From contig NZ_BMEM01000003.1 of NCBI RefSeq assembly GCF_014636495.1, forward strand, positions 248,001-312,000: a stretch of DNA of 64,000 nt, given 5' to 3'. Every line of letters begins with the position of its first letter. Positions within the stretch are counted from its first letter, which is position 1. The DNA is from Ornithinimicrobium tianjinense (GTDB taxonomy: Bacteria > Actinomycetota > Actinomycetes > Actinomycetales > Dermatophilaceae). The position numbers and the translations under genes are program-made. Positions 1-7,890 of this stretch are shown here, one piece after another. The notes beneath the pieces are model-generated. The model searched no databases. It was not told the origin of the DNA and worked only from the letters and a program-made list of their open reading frames with translations.

Positions 1-288
1 ATGACTGCACGGTGCGACAGGAAGCATCCAACCTCGCCCTTCGTGAGGCCTCTGGCCTCGGGCGGCACCTGATCGATTCTGCGACCGTCGACGGCAGGGA
101 AGACGCTCGAGTGCAGACCAGTCGTCGCCTCGCGAGCGCGGAAGGCGGCCAACCTTTCCGTAGCACCCGAAAGATTGATGACGAGGGAGCGCATGAGCTC
201 CACATTAGTGGCGTCACACGGAGCCGCCCTACACCCGACCACGCCTGCGATAGGTTGTCGTTCGGGCGGACGACGCAGAAGGCAGGCC
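1..288. other. Leader region without a supported gene
   Basis: No coding region is convincing here; the reading frames lack the GC-rich third positions seen in the rest of the window and look like no known family. A TAGGTT at 251-256 could be a -10 element for the glycosyltransferase that starts 32 nt later. Confidence 0.5.
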
Positions 289-1425
289 ATGGCAGGGGCA
301 GCATCAACGATCGCGATCGCGCACGACTACCTCACGCAGCAGGGCGGCGCGGAGCGGGTCGTGCTGGCGCTCAGCCGCGCCTTCCCGGAGGCGCCGATCT
401 ACACGACGCTGTACGACCCGGCGACGACGTTCCCGGAGTTCGGTGACCGGCAGGTCGTCACGAGCCCGCTCAACCGCCTCGCCTTTCTGCGGCGCGACCA
501 CCGAGCGGCGCTCCCACTGCTGGCTCCCGCATCGAACGCCGTGAGGATCGACGCCGACGTCGTCATCGCCTCGAGCAGCGGATGGGCGCACGGCTTTCGC
601 AGCACCGGGCGCACACTCGTCTACTGCCACAACCCGGCGCGCTGGCTCTACCAGACCGACCAGTACCTCGGCGACGCCGGCCGTCTGTCGCCCAAGCGGT
701 TCGCGGTCACGGCGCTCGGGCCCGCGCTGCGTCGCTGGGACCGCAGGGCCGCCCACCGTGCTGACCGGTACCTGGCCAACTCCAACGTGGTGCGCGAGCG
801 GATCGCCGCGGCATACGGAATCGAGGCAGACGTGGTCCCGCCGCCGCCCGGGCTCGGGACCGGCGGCGAGCAGTCGGCTCACCGAGAGCTGACGGACTGG
901 CAGGACCGAAGGTTCTGGCTCGTGGTCTCGCGACTCATGCCGTACAAGAACGTGGATGTCGTCCTGGACGCCTTCCGTGACCGGCCGGACGACCGGCTCG
1001 TCATCGTCGGCGCGGGCCCCGAGCGGGAGCGGTTGGTGCAGATGCTGCCGCCGAACGCTCGGATCGTCTCGGGAGTGAGCGACGCCGAGCTGCGGTGGAT
1101 CTACGCCCACGCGGCCGGTCTGATCGCGCCGAGTCACGAGGACTTCGGCCTCACCCCGCTCGAGGCCAACTCTTGGGGACTCCCCGTCGTGGCCCTCCGG
1201 GCGGGCGGCTACCTCGACACGGTCGTGGAGGGCCGCAGCGGCCTCTTCTTCGAGGAGGTGCAGCCGGCAGCGGTCTCCCGTGCGCTCGATGCGGCCTCGG
1301 CACATGCGTGGCACCAGGAGGTCCTCAAGGCTCACGCCCAGGAGTTCGGGGAGGGTCGTTTCGCGGCACGGATCCGGCAGGAGGTCGAGCGCCTTCTCGA
1401 CGGTCCAGCCGCTCCCGGCCCCTGA
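289..1425 (+). CDS. GT4-family glycosyltransferase
   Basis: This is a GT-B fold, family GT4 glycosyltransferase of 378 aa, expected to move a sugar from a nucleotide-sugar onto a surface glycan or lipid acceptor at the inner face of the membrane. The N-terminal acceptor domain opens with the IAHDYLTQQGGAERV signature and contains the YCHNPARWLY stretch common in mannosyl/rhamnosyl transferases. The C-terminal donor domain carries RLMPYKNVD and an E-x7-E motif (EDFGLTPLE). The ATG at 289 is preferred because AAGGCAGG precedes it and the in-frame extension back to 175 adds 38 residues with no family character. The donor and acceptor cannot be read from sequence. No other glycan genes are visible beside it; the rest of a locus may lie upstream of the window. 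Confidence 0.85.
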   Translation: MAGAASTIAIAHDYLTQQGGAERVVLALSRAFPEAPIYTTLYDPATTFPEFGDRQVVTSPLNRLAFLRRDHRAALPLLAPASNAVRIDADVVIASSSGWAHGFRSTGRTLVYCHNPARWLYQTDQYLGDAGRLSPKRFAVTALGPALRRWDRRAAHRADRYLANSNVVRERIAAAYGIEADVVPPPPGLGTGGEQSAHRELTDWQDRRFWLVVSRLMPYKNVDVVLDAFRDRPDDRLVIVGAGPERERLVQMLPPNARIVSGVSDAELRWIYAHAAGLIAPSHEDFGLTPLEANSWGLPVVALRAGGYLDTVVEGRSGLFFEEVQPAAVSRALDAASAHAWHQEVLKAHAQEFGEGRFAARIRQEVERLLDGPAAPGP

Positions 1426-1444
1426 TGACCTCCTCCACCGCCGC

Positions 1445-1478
1445 CCGCTGACCTGCGAACTGCGGCCCTGGTCAGCGG
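1445..1478. terminator. Weak hairpin after the glycosyltransferase
   Basis: CCGCTGACC (1445-1453) and GGTCAGCGG (1470-1478) form a 9-bp stem with a 16-nt loop, 20 nt after the glycosyltransferase stop. There is no T-tract, so termination is only possible. Confidence 0.3.
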
Positions 1479-1592
1479 CACCCGCTTGACGGACGGCATA
1501 CCCGCCTGAAGGGCCGCGACCCGCTGCGAGCACTCGGCCAGCCCATCATCGCGTGCTGGTCAGCGGCCGCGCCTAGGAGGAAACTCGGTGGC

Positions 1593-2201
1593 ATGTTCAT
1601 CGAGCACGCCCGGAAGTCCACGGCCGAGGGTGACGTCGCGGCCTACCTCGAGGAGGAGGAGGGCGCCTGGGGGTTCGTGCCCGACTACGCGGGGTGCTTC
1701 ACCGCCCGCCCTGAGGTGGCCCGTGCCTGGCGCCGTCTCAACCTGACGATCCGCGAGGGCATGGACCGCCGCGACTACGAGCTCGCGTCGATCGCGGTGG
1801 CGCGGGCCCGCCGGTCCACCTACTGCACGGTCGCGCACTCGTCCTTCCTGCGGGACGTGTGCGGCGACGAGGAGAGCCTGCGGCTGATCCACGCCAACCC
1901 CACCGGGCACTCGCTGGCGCCACGGGACGCCGCGATCTTCCGCTACGCCACGAAGATCGCGGTCGACCCGTCCGCGGTCACTGAGGAGGATGTCGAGGAG
2001 CTGCGCGCGCAGGGGCTGAGCGACGGCGACATCGCCGACGTGGCGTATGCCGCCTCCGCCCGCCTCTTCTTCACCGCCGTGCTCGACGCCCTCGGCGCGC
2101 AGGCCGACGCGGCGACAGCGGCCAGGTTCGACCCGGCCATGCTGGCGGGGATGGTCGTCGGGCGGGCGCCGCTCAGCAGTCCCTCACCACCTGGGTCTTG
2201 A
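1593..2201 (+). CDS. AhpD-like / carboxymuconolactone decarboxylase family protein
   Basis: This 202-aa protein has the all-helical AhpD/CMD fold of the 'peroxidase-related' group, which may act as a thiol peroxidase or peroxidase accessory protein in the cytosol. The family active-site region reads YCTVAHSSF, so the usual C-x-x-C pair is replaced by C-x3-H with one cysteine retained; disulfide chemistry of the AhpD type is therefore doubtful. The ATG at 1593 follows a strong AGGAGG about 12 nt upstream. The gene stands alone, and its 3' end overlaps the convergent YdcF-like gene by 29 bp. A second CMD-family protein sits 1.4 kb away with the ECF41 sigma factor, but that one keeps C-x-x-C. 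Confidence 0.75.
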   Translation: MFIEHARKSTAEGDVAAYLEEEEGAWGFVPDYAGCFTARPEVARAWRRLNLTIREGMDRRDYELASIAVARARRSTYCTVAHSSFLRDVCGDEESLRLIHANPTGHSLAPRDAAIFRYATKIAVDPSAVTEEDVEELRAQGLSDGDIADVAYAASARLFFTAVLDALGAQADAATAARFDPAMLAGMVVGRAPLSSPSPPGS

Positions 2202-2733
2202 CCCACGCCGCCGACTCGTAGACCGACGACAGCGCCCAGCCCCGCCACGACCCGGGCTCGCGACCGACGGCCCACACCAGCACCTCGGCGTCCGCGCAGC
2301 GCTCCATCAGCAGCCGGGTGCGCGCGGCGTGCGGCCTGCTCGTCACGACGGCCACCCGCTCCCACTGCTGCTCCTCCGCCTCGCGCCCGAGCAGCCGCGC
2401 CTCGCCACGGGTGGAGTAGGGCTCGGGCACCACGCACTCGACGCGGTAGCCCCCAGCCTGCAGCCCGCAGTGCCCGGTCGCGTAGCTCTCATCGGTCTCC
2501 GCGTTGACCGACGTCGTCGCCATCAGCAGCGGCGCGACACCCGTGTCCACCAGGGCGAGCGTCTCCTCGATGCGCGTCTCCGCCGGACCGATGAGGTATG
2601 CCGCGTCCACCACCTCGGTCTCGTCGAGCTCCGGGTGCGCGACCACATCGACGCAGACCGACACCCACCCGACCAGGGCGGCAAGCGCCATACCCGCCAG
2701 CAGGCTCGGCCACGGACCACGCACGGCACCCAC
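2173..2733 (-). CDS. YdcF/ElyC-like DUF218 protein
   Basis: 186 aa with one N-terminal membrane segment (about residues 8-28) and an extracytoplasmic DUF218-like domain. The YdcF-type core is recognisable in PYSTRGEARLLG followed by VAVVTSRPHAARTRLLMERC, the pattern of this Rossmann-like family linked to envelope biogenesis. The start is a GTG preceded by GGAGAGG. Biochemical activity is unknown for most members. It is the last gene before a convergent junction and is 42 bp downstream of the sigma gene, so read-through from the ECF41 operon is possible. Confidence 0.65.
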   Translation of the reverse strand: MGAVRGPWPSLLAGMALAALVGWVSVCVDVVAHPELDETEVVDAAYLIGPAETRIEETLALVDTGVAPLLMATTSVNAETDESYATGHCGLQAGGYRVECVVPEPYSTRGEARLLGREAEEQQWERVAVVTSRPHAARTRLLMERCADAEVLVWAVGREPGSWRGWALSSVYESAAWVKTQVVRDC

Positions 2734-2775
2734 CCCCTCTCCGTCCCGAGGGTAGCGGCCCCGGCCGCGGCGGGG

Positions 2776-3645
2776 TCAGCGCGCCAGCGCGACCTCCTCG
2801 CCGAGGCGGGCCAGCTTGTCGGGGTTGCGGACGAGGTAGAGCGCGGTGACCAGACCGTCCTCGATGAGCGCGGTCCCGACGCCGTCGCGCTCGCCGTCGA
2901 TGACGAACTGCATCGCGGGCTGGCCGTTGAGCCAGACCGGCAGCAGCTCGACCGAGAGCGCGCCCGCGCGGGCCGAGAGGAAGCGCAGCACCTTGTCGCG
3001 CCCCAGGATCGGCTTGAGCGCCGCCTGCACCTTGCCACCGCCGTCGGTGAGCAGGACGACGTCGGGGGCGAGCACGTCCATGAGCTGCTGGAGGTCGCCG
3101 CTGGCCGTCGCGGTGCGGAACCGCTCGACCACCGCCTGCTGCTGGGCCCGGGTCACGCTAGACCTCGGCCTGCGCTCGTCGACGTGGGCGCGCGCCCGGC
3201 TCGCGACCTGGCGCACGGCCTCCGGCGTCCTGCCGACCGCCTCGGCGATCTCGGCGTAGGGCAGGTCGAACACCTCCCGCAGCACGAAGACCGCCCGTTC
3301 GGTCTCGCCCAGCGTCTCCAGGACGAGCAGCATCGCGGTCGAGACGCTGTCGGCCAGCGCGACGTCCTCGGCCACGTCGGGCGAGGTGAGCAGCGGCTCG
3401 GGCAGCCACGGCCCGACGTAGTCCTCCCGACGGCGCGCCAGGGTCCGCAGCCGGTTGAGCGCGAGCCGGGTGGTGATCCGGACCAGGTAGGCCCGTGGCT
3501 CGCGCACCTCGTCCAGGTCCACCGCGGCCCACCGCAGCCACACCTCCTGCACCACGTCCTCGGCGTCGGCGGCCGAGCCGAGCATCTCGTAGGCGACGGT
3601 GAAGAGCAGGCTGCGGTGGGTGACGAACTCCTGCGTGTGCGACAC
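2776..3645 (-). CDS. ECF41-family RNA polymerase sigma factor (SigJ-like)
   Basis: An extracytoplasmic-function sigma factor of 289 aa with sigma2 (about 5-75) and sigma4 (about 110-160) domains followed by a SnoaL-like C-terminal extension. The extension carries both ECF41 hallmarks, DGGGK and NPDKL. In this family the fused domain, rather than a separate anti-sigma factor, modulates activity. The gene starts with GTG only 4 bp after the stop of the carboxymuconolactone-decarboxylase gene, the normal ECF41 partner, and so should be translationally coupled to it. Two TGTCACA elements upstream of the partner gene suggest autoregulation. The signal that activates ECF41 systems is not known. Confidence 0.9.
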   Translation of the reverse strand: MSHTQEFVTHRSLLFTVAYEMLGSAADAEDVVQEVWLRWAAVDLDEVREPRAYLVRITTRLALNRLRTLARRREDYVGPWLPEPLLTSPDVAEDVALADSVSTAMLLVLETLGETERAVFVLREVFDLPYAEIAEAVGRTPEAVRQVASRARAHVDERRPRSSVTRAQQQAVVERFRTATASGDLQQLMDVLAPDVVLLTDGGGKVQAALKPILGRDKVLRFLSARAGALSVELLPVWLNGQPAMQFVIDGERDGVGTALIEDGLVTALYLVRNPDKLARLGEEVALAR

Positions 3646-3649
3646 GACC

Positions 3650-4240
3650 TCAGTCTCGCGCAGGGGCGTTCGACGAGGCCTGCGCGAGCGGCAGCTCGCA
3701 CACGGCGCTGAAGCCCTGGCTGGTCAGGCCCATCGCGGCGTTAAGCCTGGAGCGGTGGTTCTCGACGGCGATCATCGCCGTCAGCTCGACGAGCGCGGCG
3801 TGACCGAGCGCCTCGTCCAGCCGGGTGACCATCTCGTCGGTGACGGTCGGCGGGGTCGCGGTGACGGCCTCGGCATACTCCATGACGTCGCGCTCGAGCG
3901 GCGTGAACACCGACGACTCCCGCCAGCGCGGGACCTCCCTGACCTTGGCCAGGTCCAGCCCGTCGGTGTGGGCGACGTAGTAGCCGTAGTCGAGGCACCA
4001 CGAGCAGCCGATCGCGCCGGCGGCGGCCATCTCGGCGTACTTCTTCAGGTGCGGGTCGAGCTCCTTCCACCGCGCGACCTTGAGCTCGTAGCCGAAGATC
4101 GCCCAGAGGACGGGGCGGTGGTGGAAGAGGACGGAGAGGTTGTCCGGGATGCGGCCGAACATCCGCTGCGCCATCGTCCTGAGCAGGGCGCCGGTCGGGC
4201 CGGTGAGCTCGGCGGCGGGGATCCTGAGCGTGCTGGTCAT
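3650..4240 (-). CDS. ECF41-partner carboxymuconolactone decarboxylase family protein
   Basis: 196 aa, an AhpD-like alkylhydroperoxidase/CMD protein with an intact C-x-x-C motif (GCSWCLDYGYY) and a following histidine. Members of this group are the commonest ECF41 partners and are presumed to act in oxidative or redox detoxification. The ATG at 4240 is chosen over an upstream in-frame start because AGGAGG lies 7-8 nt before it. The gene is first in a two-gene operon with the sigma factor and is expected to be its main target. Confidence 0.85.
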   Translation of the reverse strand: MTSTLRIPAAELTGPTGALLRTMAQRMFGRIPDNLSVLFHHRPVLWAIFGYELKVARWKELDPHLKKYAEMAAAGAIGCSWCLDYGYYVAHTDGLDLAKVREVPRWRESSVFTPLERDVMEYAEAVTATPPTVTDEMVTRLDEALGHAALVELTAMIAVENHRSRLNAAMGLTSQGFSAVCELPLAQASSNAPARD

Positions 4241-4274
4241 CGGTGAGCCTCCTGTGTGGGGGTGATGACCATGG

Positions 4275-4301
4275 GACACCGGCCGGCGGCGAGATGTGAC
4301 A
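4275..4301 (-). promoter_or_regulatory. Proximal ECF41-type promoter
   Basis: On the minus strand TGTCACA (4301-4295) is followed after 16 nt by TGTC (4278-4275), close to the published ECF41 promoter pattern (TGTCACA at -35, CGTC at -10). It lies about 35 nt before the partner-gene start codon. Confidence 0.7.
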
Positions 4302-4337
4302 GGGGCCGCGAGACCGGGTGCGGGTGGGAGAGCCAGC

Positions 4338-4356
4338 CCGGCGGCGAGATGTGACA
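4338..4356 (-). repeat. Second copy of the ECF41 -35 element
   Basis: A 19-nt exact copy of TGTCACATCTCGCCGCCGG (other copy 4283-4301), 55 bp upstream in the same orientation. The position for its -10 reads GCTC, so this copy may not start transcription; it could be a second binding site or a remnant of duplication. Confidence 0.65.
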
Positions 4357-4445
4357 GCGCTGGGCGTGCATGACCGTCGTGCTGCGCTCCCGTCCTGGAG
4401 CCACTTCAGGCTGCACCACCCGCGCGCCCTCCCTACGGTCGAGAC

Positions 4446-5630
4446 ATGCGAGCACTCACCTGGCAAGGCCTGCAGCAGGTCGAGGTCAAGGAGGTCCCGG
4501 ACCCCGTCATCCAGGACCCGACCGACGCGATCATCCGCGTGACGTCCACCGCGATCTGCGGCTCCGACCTCCACCTCTACAACGTCCTGGCGGCCTACCT
4601 CACGCCGGGCGACATCCTCGGCCACGAGTTCATGGGCGTCGTCGAGGAGGTCGGCAGCGCGGTCGAGCACCTGCAGGTCGGCGACCGCGTCGTCGTCCCC
4701 TTCAACATCAGCTGCGGGTCGTGCTGGATGTGCAGCCGCGGCCTCTTCGCCCAGTGCGAGACCACTCAGAACCGCGACCAGGGCAAGGGCGCGAGCCTGT
4801 TCGGCTACACCAGCCTCTACGGCGCGGTCCCCGGCGGCCAGGCCGAGCTCGTGCGGGTGCCGCACGCGGACTTCGGCCCGGTCAAGGTCGACCCCGGCCT
4901 GTCCGACGAGCGGGTGCTCTACCTCTCCGACATCCTCCCCACGGCGTGGCAGGGGATCGAGTATGCCGACGTGCCCCCGGGCGGGACCCTCGCCGTGCTC
5001 GGGCTGGGCCCGGTGGGCCAGCTGGCCGTCCGCGCCGCCCGGCACCGCGGCATCGAGCAGGTCATCGGGGTCGACCTCGTGCCCGAGCGCCTGGCGACGG
5101 CCCAGCTGCACGGTGCCCAGGTGGTCAACCTCGACGAGGTGGACGACCCCGCGCAGGTGCTGCGCGACATGACCGACGGCCGCGGCCCCGACAGCGTGCT
5201 CGACGCCGTCGGCATGGAGGCGCACGGCAGCCCTGTCCTCGGCGCGGCGGTCGCGGCCGCCAAGCGGCTGCCCAAGCCGGTGGCGCAGAAGGCGATCGAG
5301 ACGGCCGGCGTCGACCGGCTCGCGGCCCTGCGGCTGGCCATCGACGCGGTGCGCCGCGGCGGGACGGTGTCGATCAGCGGCGTCTACGGCGGCATGGCGG
5401 ACCCGATGCCGATGATGGACCTCTTCGACAAGGGCGTCCAGCTGCGGATGGGCCAGTGCCACGTGCGCCGCTGGACCGACGAGCTCCTCGAGATCGTCAG
5501 CGCGGCCGACGACGTGCTCGACCTCGAGGGCCTGGCCACCCACCGCGCCCCGCTGGAGGCTGCCCCCGAGCTCTACCGCACCTTCAACGACAAGGCCGAC
5601 GGCTGCCTCAAGGTCGTGCTCACGCCGTGA
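4446..5630 (+). CDS. Zinc-dependent alcohol/formaldehyde dehydrogenase (MDR superfamily)
   Basis: 394-aa medium-chain dehydrogenase of the glutathione-independent formaldehyde dehydrogenase-like group; it should oxidise an alcohol or aldehyde with NAD(P). The catalytic zinc ligands are visible in AICGSDLH (Cys) and GHEF (His, Glu). The structural zinc cluster is CGSCWMCSRGLFAQC, and the Rossmann motif is VLGLGPVGQLAV. A TACGGT box ends 6 nt before the ATG, so the mRNA is probably leaderless. It is divergent from the ECF41 operon, and a shared redox role is only inferred. Substrate cannot be assigned. Confidence 0.85.
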   Translation: MRALTWQGLQQVEVKEVPDPVIQDPTDAIIRVTSTAICGSDLHLYNVLAAYLTPGDILGHEFMGVVEEVGSAVEHLQVGDRVVVPFNISCGSCWMCSRGLFAQCETTQNRDQGKGASLFGYTSLYGAVPGGQAELVRVPHADFGPVKVDPGLSDERVLYLSDILPTAWQGIEYADVPPGGTLAVLGLGPVGQLAVRAARHRGIEQVIGVDLVPERLATAQLHGAQVVNLDEVDDPAQVLRDMTDGRGPDSVLDAVGMEAHGSPVLGAAVAAAKRLPKPVAQKAIETAGVDRLAALRLAIDAVRRGGTVSISGVYGGMADPMPMMDLFDKGVQLRMGQCHVRRWTDELLEIVSAADDVLDLEGLATHRAPLEAAPELYRTFNDKADGCLKVVLTP

Positions 5631-6325
5631 GCCTGGCCGACGTGGTCGGGCACGCCGGCGGCGCGGTGCTCGCCGCGGTCTTCGGGCTCATCGCCCGGCT
5701 GCGCGGCACGCGCGCGCTGCACCCCGTGGGGGTATGCGGCGCCGCTCGCCTCGACGTCCGGACGGGTCCGCCGAGCGGTGTGCCCGTGCTTGACGGCCCC
5801 GGGCCGCACCGCGGCGTGGCTCGCTGGTCACGGGCCACGGGAAGGCGCGGCGACGGCCTGGACATCGAGGGTCTGGCGCTGCGGATCGACGGCCCGACCG
5901 GTGGTGACGTGCTGCTCGCCTCGACCGGGACGGGCGTCGTCGGTCGGCATGTCCTCGTGCTGCGCAGGCGGGACACCCACGGGCCGCTCACCACGCTCCT
6001 GCCGCTGAGCACCCGCCGGGGTCGGCTGCTGCTCCGGCTGGACCCGGTCGAGGCGGACCCGGTCGAGGCCGACCCGCGGGGGTGGGCGGCCGGGGCTCAC
6101 CCGCCCACGTCATACCGGCTCCTCGTGTCGGCGCCCGGCCGCCCGTGGCACGAGCGCGGCACGCTCGAGCTGACCTGGACCGAGGGCGACTGCACGCGCC
6201 GGCACGACCCGGTCGGCCGTCCGCCGGCGGGCACCTGGGTGGCCCCGCTGTGGGCCGCGCTGCGCGATCCGTCCTACGCGGCGTCCGAGCAGGTCGCCGC
6301 CGACCCGGTCACCCCCGCTGGTTGA
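5627..6325 (+). CDS. Conserved hypothetical protein, possibly catalase-like fold
   Basis: 232 aa beginning at a GTG that overlaps the dehydrogenase stop (GTGA), which implies translational coupling. The N-terminus has a short hydrophobic helix and HPVGVCGAARLDV, then beta-rich sequence with VVGRHVLVLRRR. The pattern faintly recalls catalase-related or 'phosphodiesterase' hypothetical proteins of actinobacteria, but I see no complete heme or metal site and assign no reaction. A short tandem duplication, DPVEADPVEADP, lies near residue 145. The 3' end overlaps the convergent SDR gene by 17 bp. Confidence 0.55.
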   Translation: MSLADVVGHAGGAVLAAVFGLIARLRGTRALHPVGVCGAARLDVRTGPPSGVPVLDGPGPHRGVARWSRATGRRGDGLDIEGLALRIDGPTGGDVLLASTGTGVVGRHVLVLRRRDTHGPLTTLLPLSTRRGRLLLRLDPVEADPVEADPRGWAAGAHPPTSYRLLVSAPGRPWHERGTLELTWTEGDCTRRHDPVGRPPAGTWVAPLWAALRDPSYAASEQVAADPVTPAG

Positions 6326-7280
6326 ACCTGTCTGCCGCGCGGCGCCCCAGGGTGGTGAGCGTCCGCACGGTGGCCGCCGCGCCCGTCGACAGCGCCCGCT
6401 TGGCCTCCCGGCCCGGCACCGCGACCGAGGCGGGCGAGTCGGGGGTGCCGGCGAACGGCATACCGGAGGGGGAGGAGGGAAGGAGGCGGTTCATCACGCT
6501 CATCAGGTGCACGGTGAGGGTCGGGGAGAGGCCGTGGAAGCGCGTCGCCAGGTGGGTCATCGCCGAGAGCTGCACGACCGGCTTGCCGTCGAGGACGCCG
6601 TCGACCATCCGGCGTGCCGCGCGCTCGGCATCCATCGACAGCAGCGGCAGCGACGCCGCCGGCCCGAACCACGCGAACTCCGCCGCGTGGTCGCCGGTGA
6701 ACGTCGCGCCCTCGTGCGAGCCGGTGCGCATCAGGCCCGGCACCAGGGTCGTGGCGGTGACGCCCGTGCCGGCGAGCTCGGCCGCCAGCCCCTCGGTGAA
6801 GCCGACGGCACCGAACTTCGCCGTCGCGTAGGGCAGCAGGTGCGGCGGGCTGACCTTGCCGCCGATCGAGGTCACCACGCCGATGCGACCGTGCCCCCGC
6901 TCCCGCATCCCCGGCAGCACCGCCCAGGCCGCGTTGACCGCGCCCATGAGCATGGTGCCGACGGCGGCGTCGAAGTGCTCCAGCGTCATCGTCTCCGCCG
7001 GGCCCACCTGGATGATGCCGGCGACGTGGATGAGCACATCGACCGCACCCAGGTCCCGCTCCACGTCGCGGACGAGGTCGAAGACCTGCTCGCGCTCCCG
7101 GACGTCGCAGCGGTATGCCGTGGCGCCCGCCTCCCGGGCCGCCTCCTCCGCGGTGGCCAGGTCGCGCCCGCAGAGCGCCACCCGGTAGCCCCGGGAGACC
7201 AGGTCCTTCACGATGATCAGGCCCAGGCCGCGGGAACCTCCCACGACGAGGGCGACGGGCTGGGTCGGGGTCTGGTTCAT
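6309..7280 (-). CDS. SDR-family oxidoreductase
   Basis: Classical short-chain dehydrogenase/reductase, 323 aa. The cofactor motif is GGSRGLG, followed by CDVRERE, then HVAGI (equivalent of NNAG). The catalytic residues are Ser in VTSIGGK and YATAK. The C-terminal 60 residues beyond the SDR core are hydrophobic to basic and may be membrane-associated. The downstream position in the carotenoid run suggests, but does not prove, a lipid or terpenoid substrate. It probably has its own leaderless promoter: TAGCGT (7293-7288) lies 7 nt before the ATG and its TAG is the idi stop codon. Confidence 0.85.
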   Translation of the reverse strand: MNQTPTQPVALVVGGSRGLGLIIVKDLVSRGYRVALCGRDLATAEEAAREAGATAYRCDVREREQVFDLVRDVERDLGAVDVLIHVAGIIQVGPAETMTLEHFDAAVGTMLMGAVNAAWAVLPGMRERGHGRIGVVTSIGGKVSPPHLLPYATAKFGAVGFTEGLAAELAGTGVTATTLVPGLMRTGSHEGATFTGDHAAEFAWFGPAASLPLLSMDAERAARRMVDGVLDGKPVVQLSAMTHLATRFHGLSPTLTVHLMSVMNRLLPSSPSGMPFAGTPDSPASVAVPGREAKRALSTGAAATVRTLTTLGRRAADRFNQRG

Positions 7281-7290
7281 GCTCTGCACG

Positions 7291-7890
7291 CTAGGAGCCT
7301 GCCGGGGCGGGCGCGACCCGAGCCAGCGCATCCGCGGCCCGGACCTCGGCCAGCTGCTCCACGAGCCACGGGCTCAACGCCCACGGCGCCGCCGTCGCGG
7401 CGTCGGTCACCTCCTGAGGGCTGAGCCAGCGCAGCTCCATGACCTCGTCCGGGTGCGGGCGCGGGGTCCCGGTGGTGCGGGCGGTGAAGACGGGGCAGAC
7501 CTCGTTCTCGACCGTCCCGGAGGCGTCCACGGCGCGGTAGCGGAAGTCGGGCAGGAGCGGCTCGACGTCGGTCACCTCGAGGCCGAGCTCGTGCCGGGCG
7601 TGCCGGCGCAGCGCGTCCACGAGGTCCTCGCCCGGGCGGGGGTGGCCGCAGAAGGCGTTGGTCCAGACACCGGGCCAGGTGCGCTTGCCGAGGGCGCGGC
7701 GGGTGAGCAGCACGCGGCCGTCCCGGTCGTAGAGGTGGCAGGAGAAGGCCAGGTGCAGGGGCGTGTCGGTCCCGTGCACGCTGGCGCGCGGTGCGGTGCC
7801 GGTGGGGGTGCCGTGCTCGTCGAGGAGGACGACCTCGTCGGGCGTCGTGTCGGCGGCAGGCGTGCCGGGCGGGGTGCCGGGCGGCGTCAT
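7291..7890 (-). CDS. idi: Isopentenyl-diphosphate delta-isomerase (type I)
   Basis: 199-aa Nudix-fold IPP isomerase that converts IPP to DMAPP, supplying starter units for the prenyltransferase encoded upstream. The type I signature is present: LLTRRALGKRTWPGVWTNAF and CGHPRPGED with the essential Cys, then the conserved Glu in ENEVCPVF. The ATG at 7890 overlaps the crtI stop (ATGA), so it is the fourth gene of a tightly coupled crtE-crtB-crtI-idi operon. About 20 N-terminal residues are Pro/Thr-rich and probably disordered. Confidence 0.95.
   Translation of the reverse strand: MTPPGTPPGTPAADTTPDEVVLLDEHGTPTGTAPRASVHGTDTPLHLAFSCHLYDRDGRVLLTRRALGKRTWPGVWTNAFCGHPRPGEDLVDALRRHARHELGLEVTDVEPLLPDFRYRAVDASGTVENEVCPVFTARTTGTPRPHPDEVMELRWLSPQEVTDAATAAPWALSPWLVEQLAEVRAADALARVAPAPAGS

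Noticed and set aside
304-1533. Long open frame antisense to the glycosyltransferase
   Set aside because: Antisense open frames are frequent in GC-rich DNA. The translation is Arg/Pro/Gly-rich and matches nothing, while the sense frame is a clear GT4.
3741-5543. 600-codon minus-strand frame over the dehydrogenase and CMD genes
   Set aside because: Low-complexity translation lying over well-recognised genes on both strands; a shadow frame.
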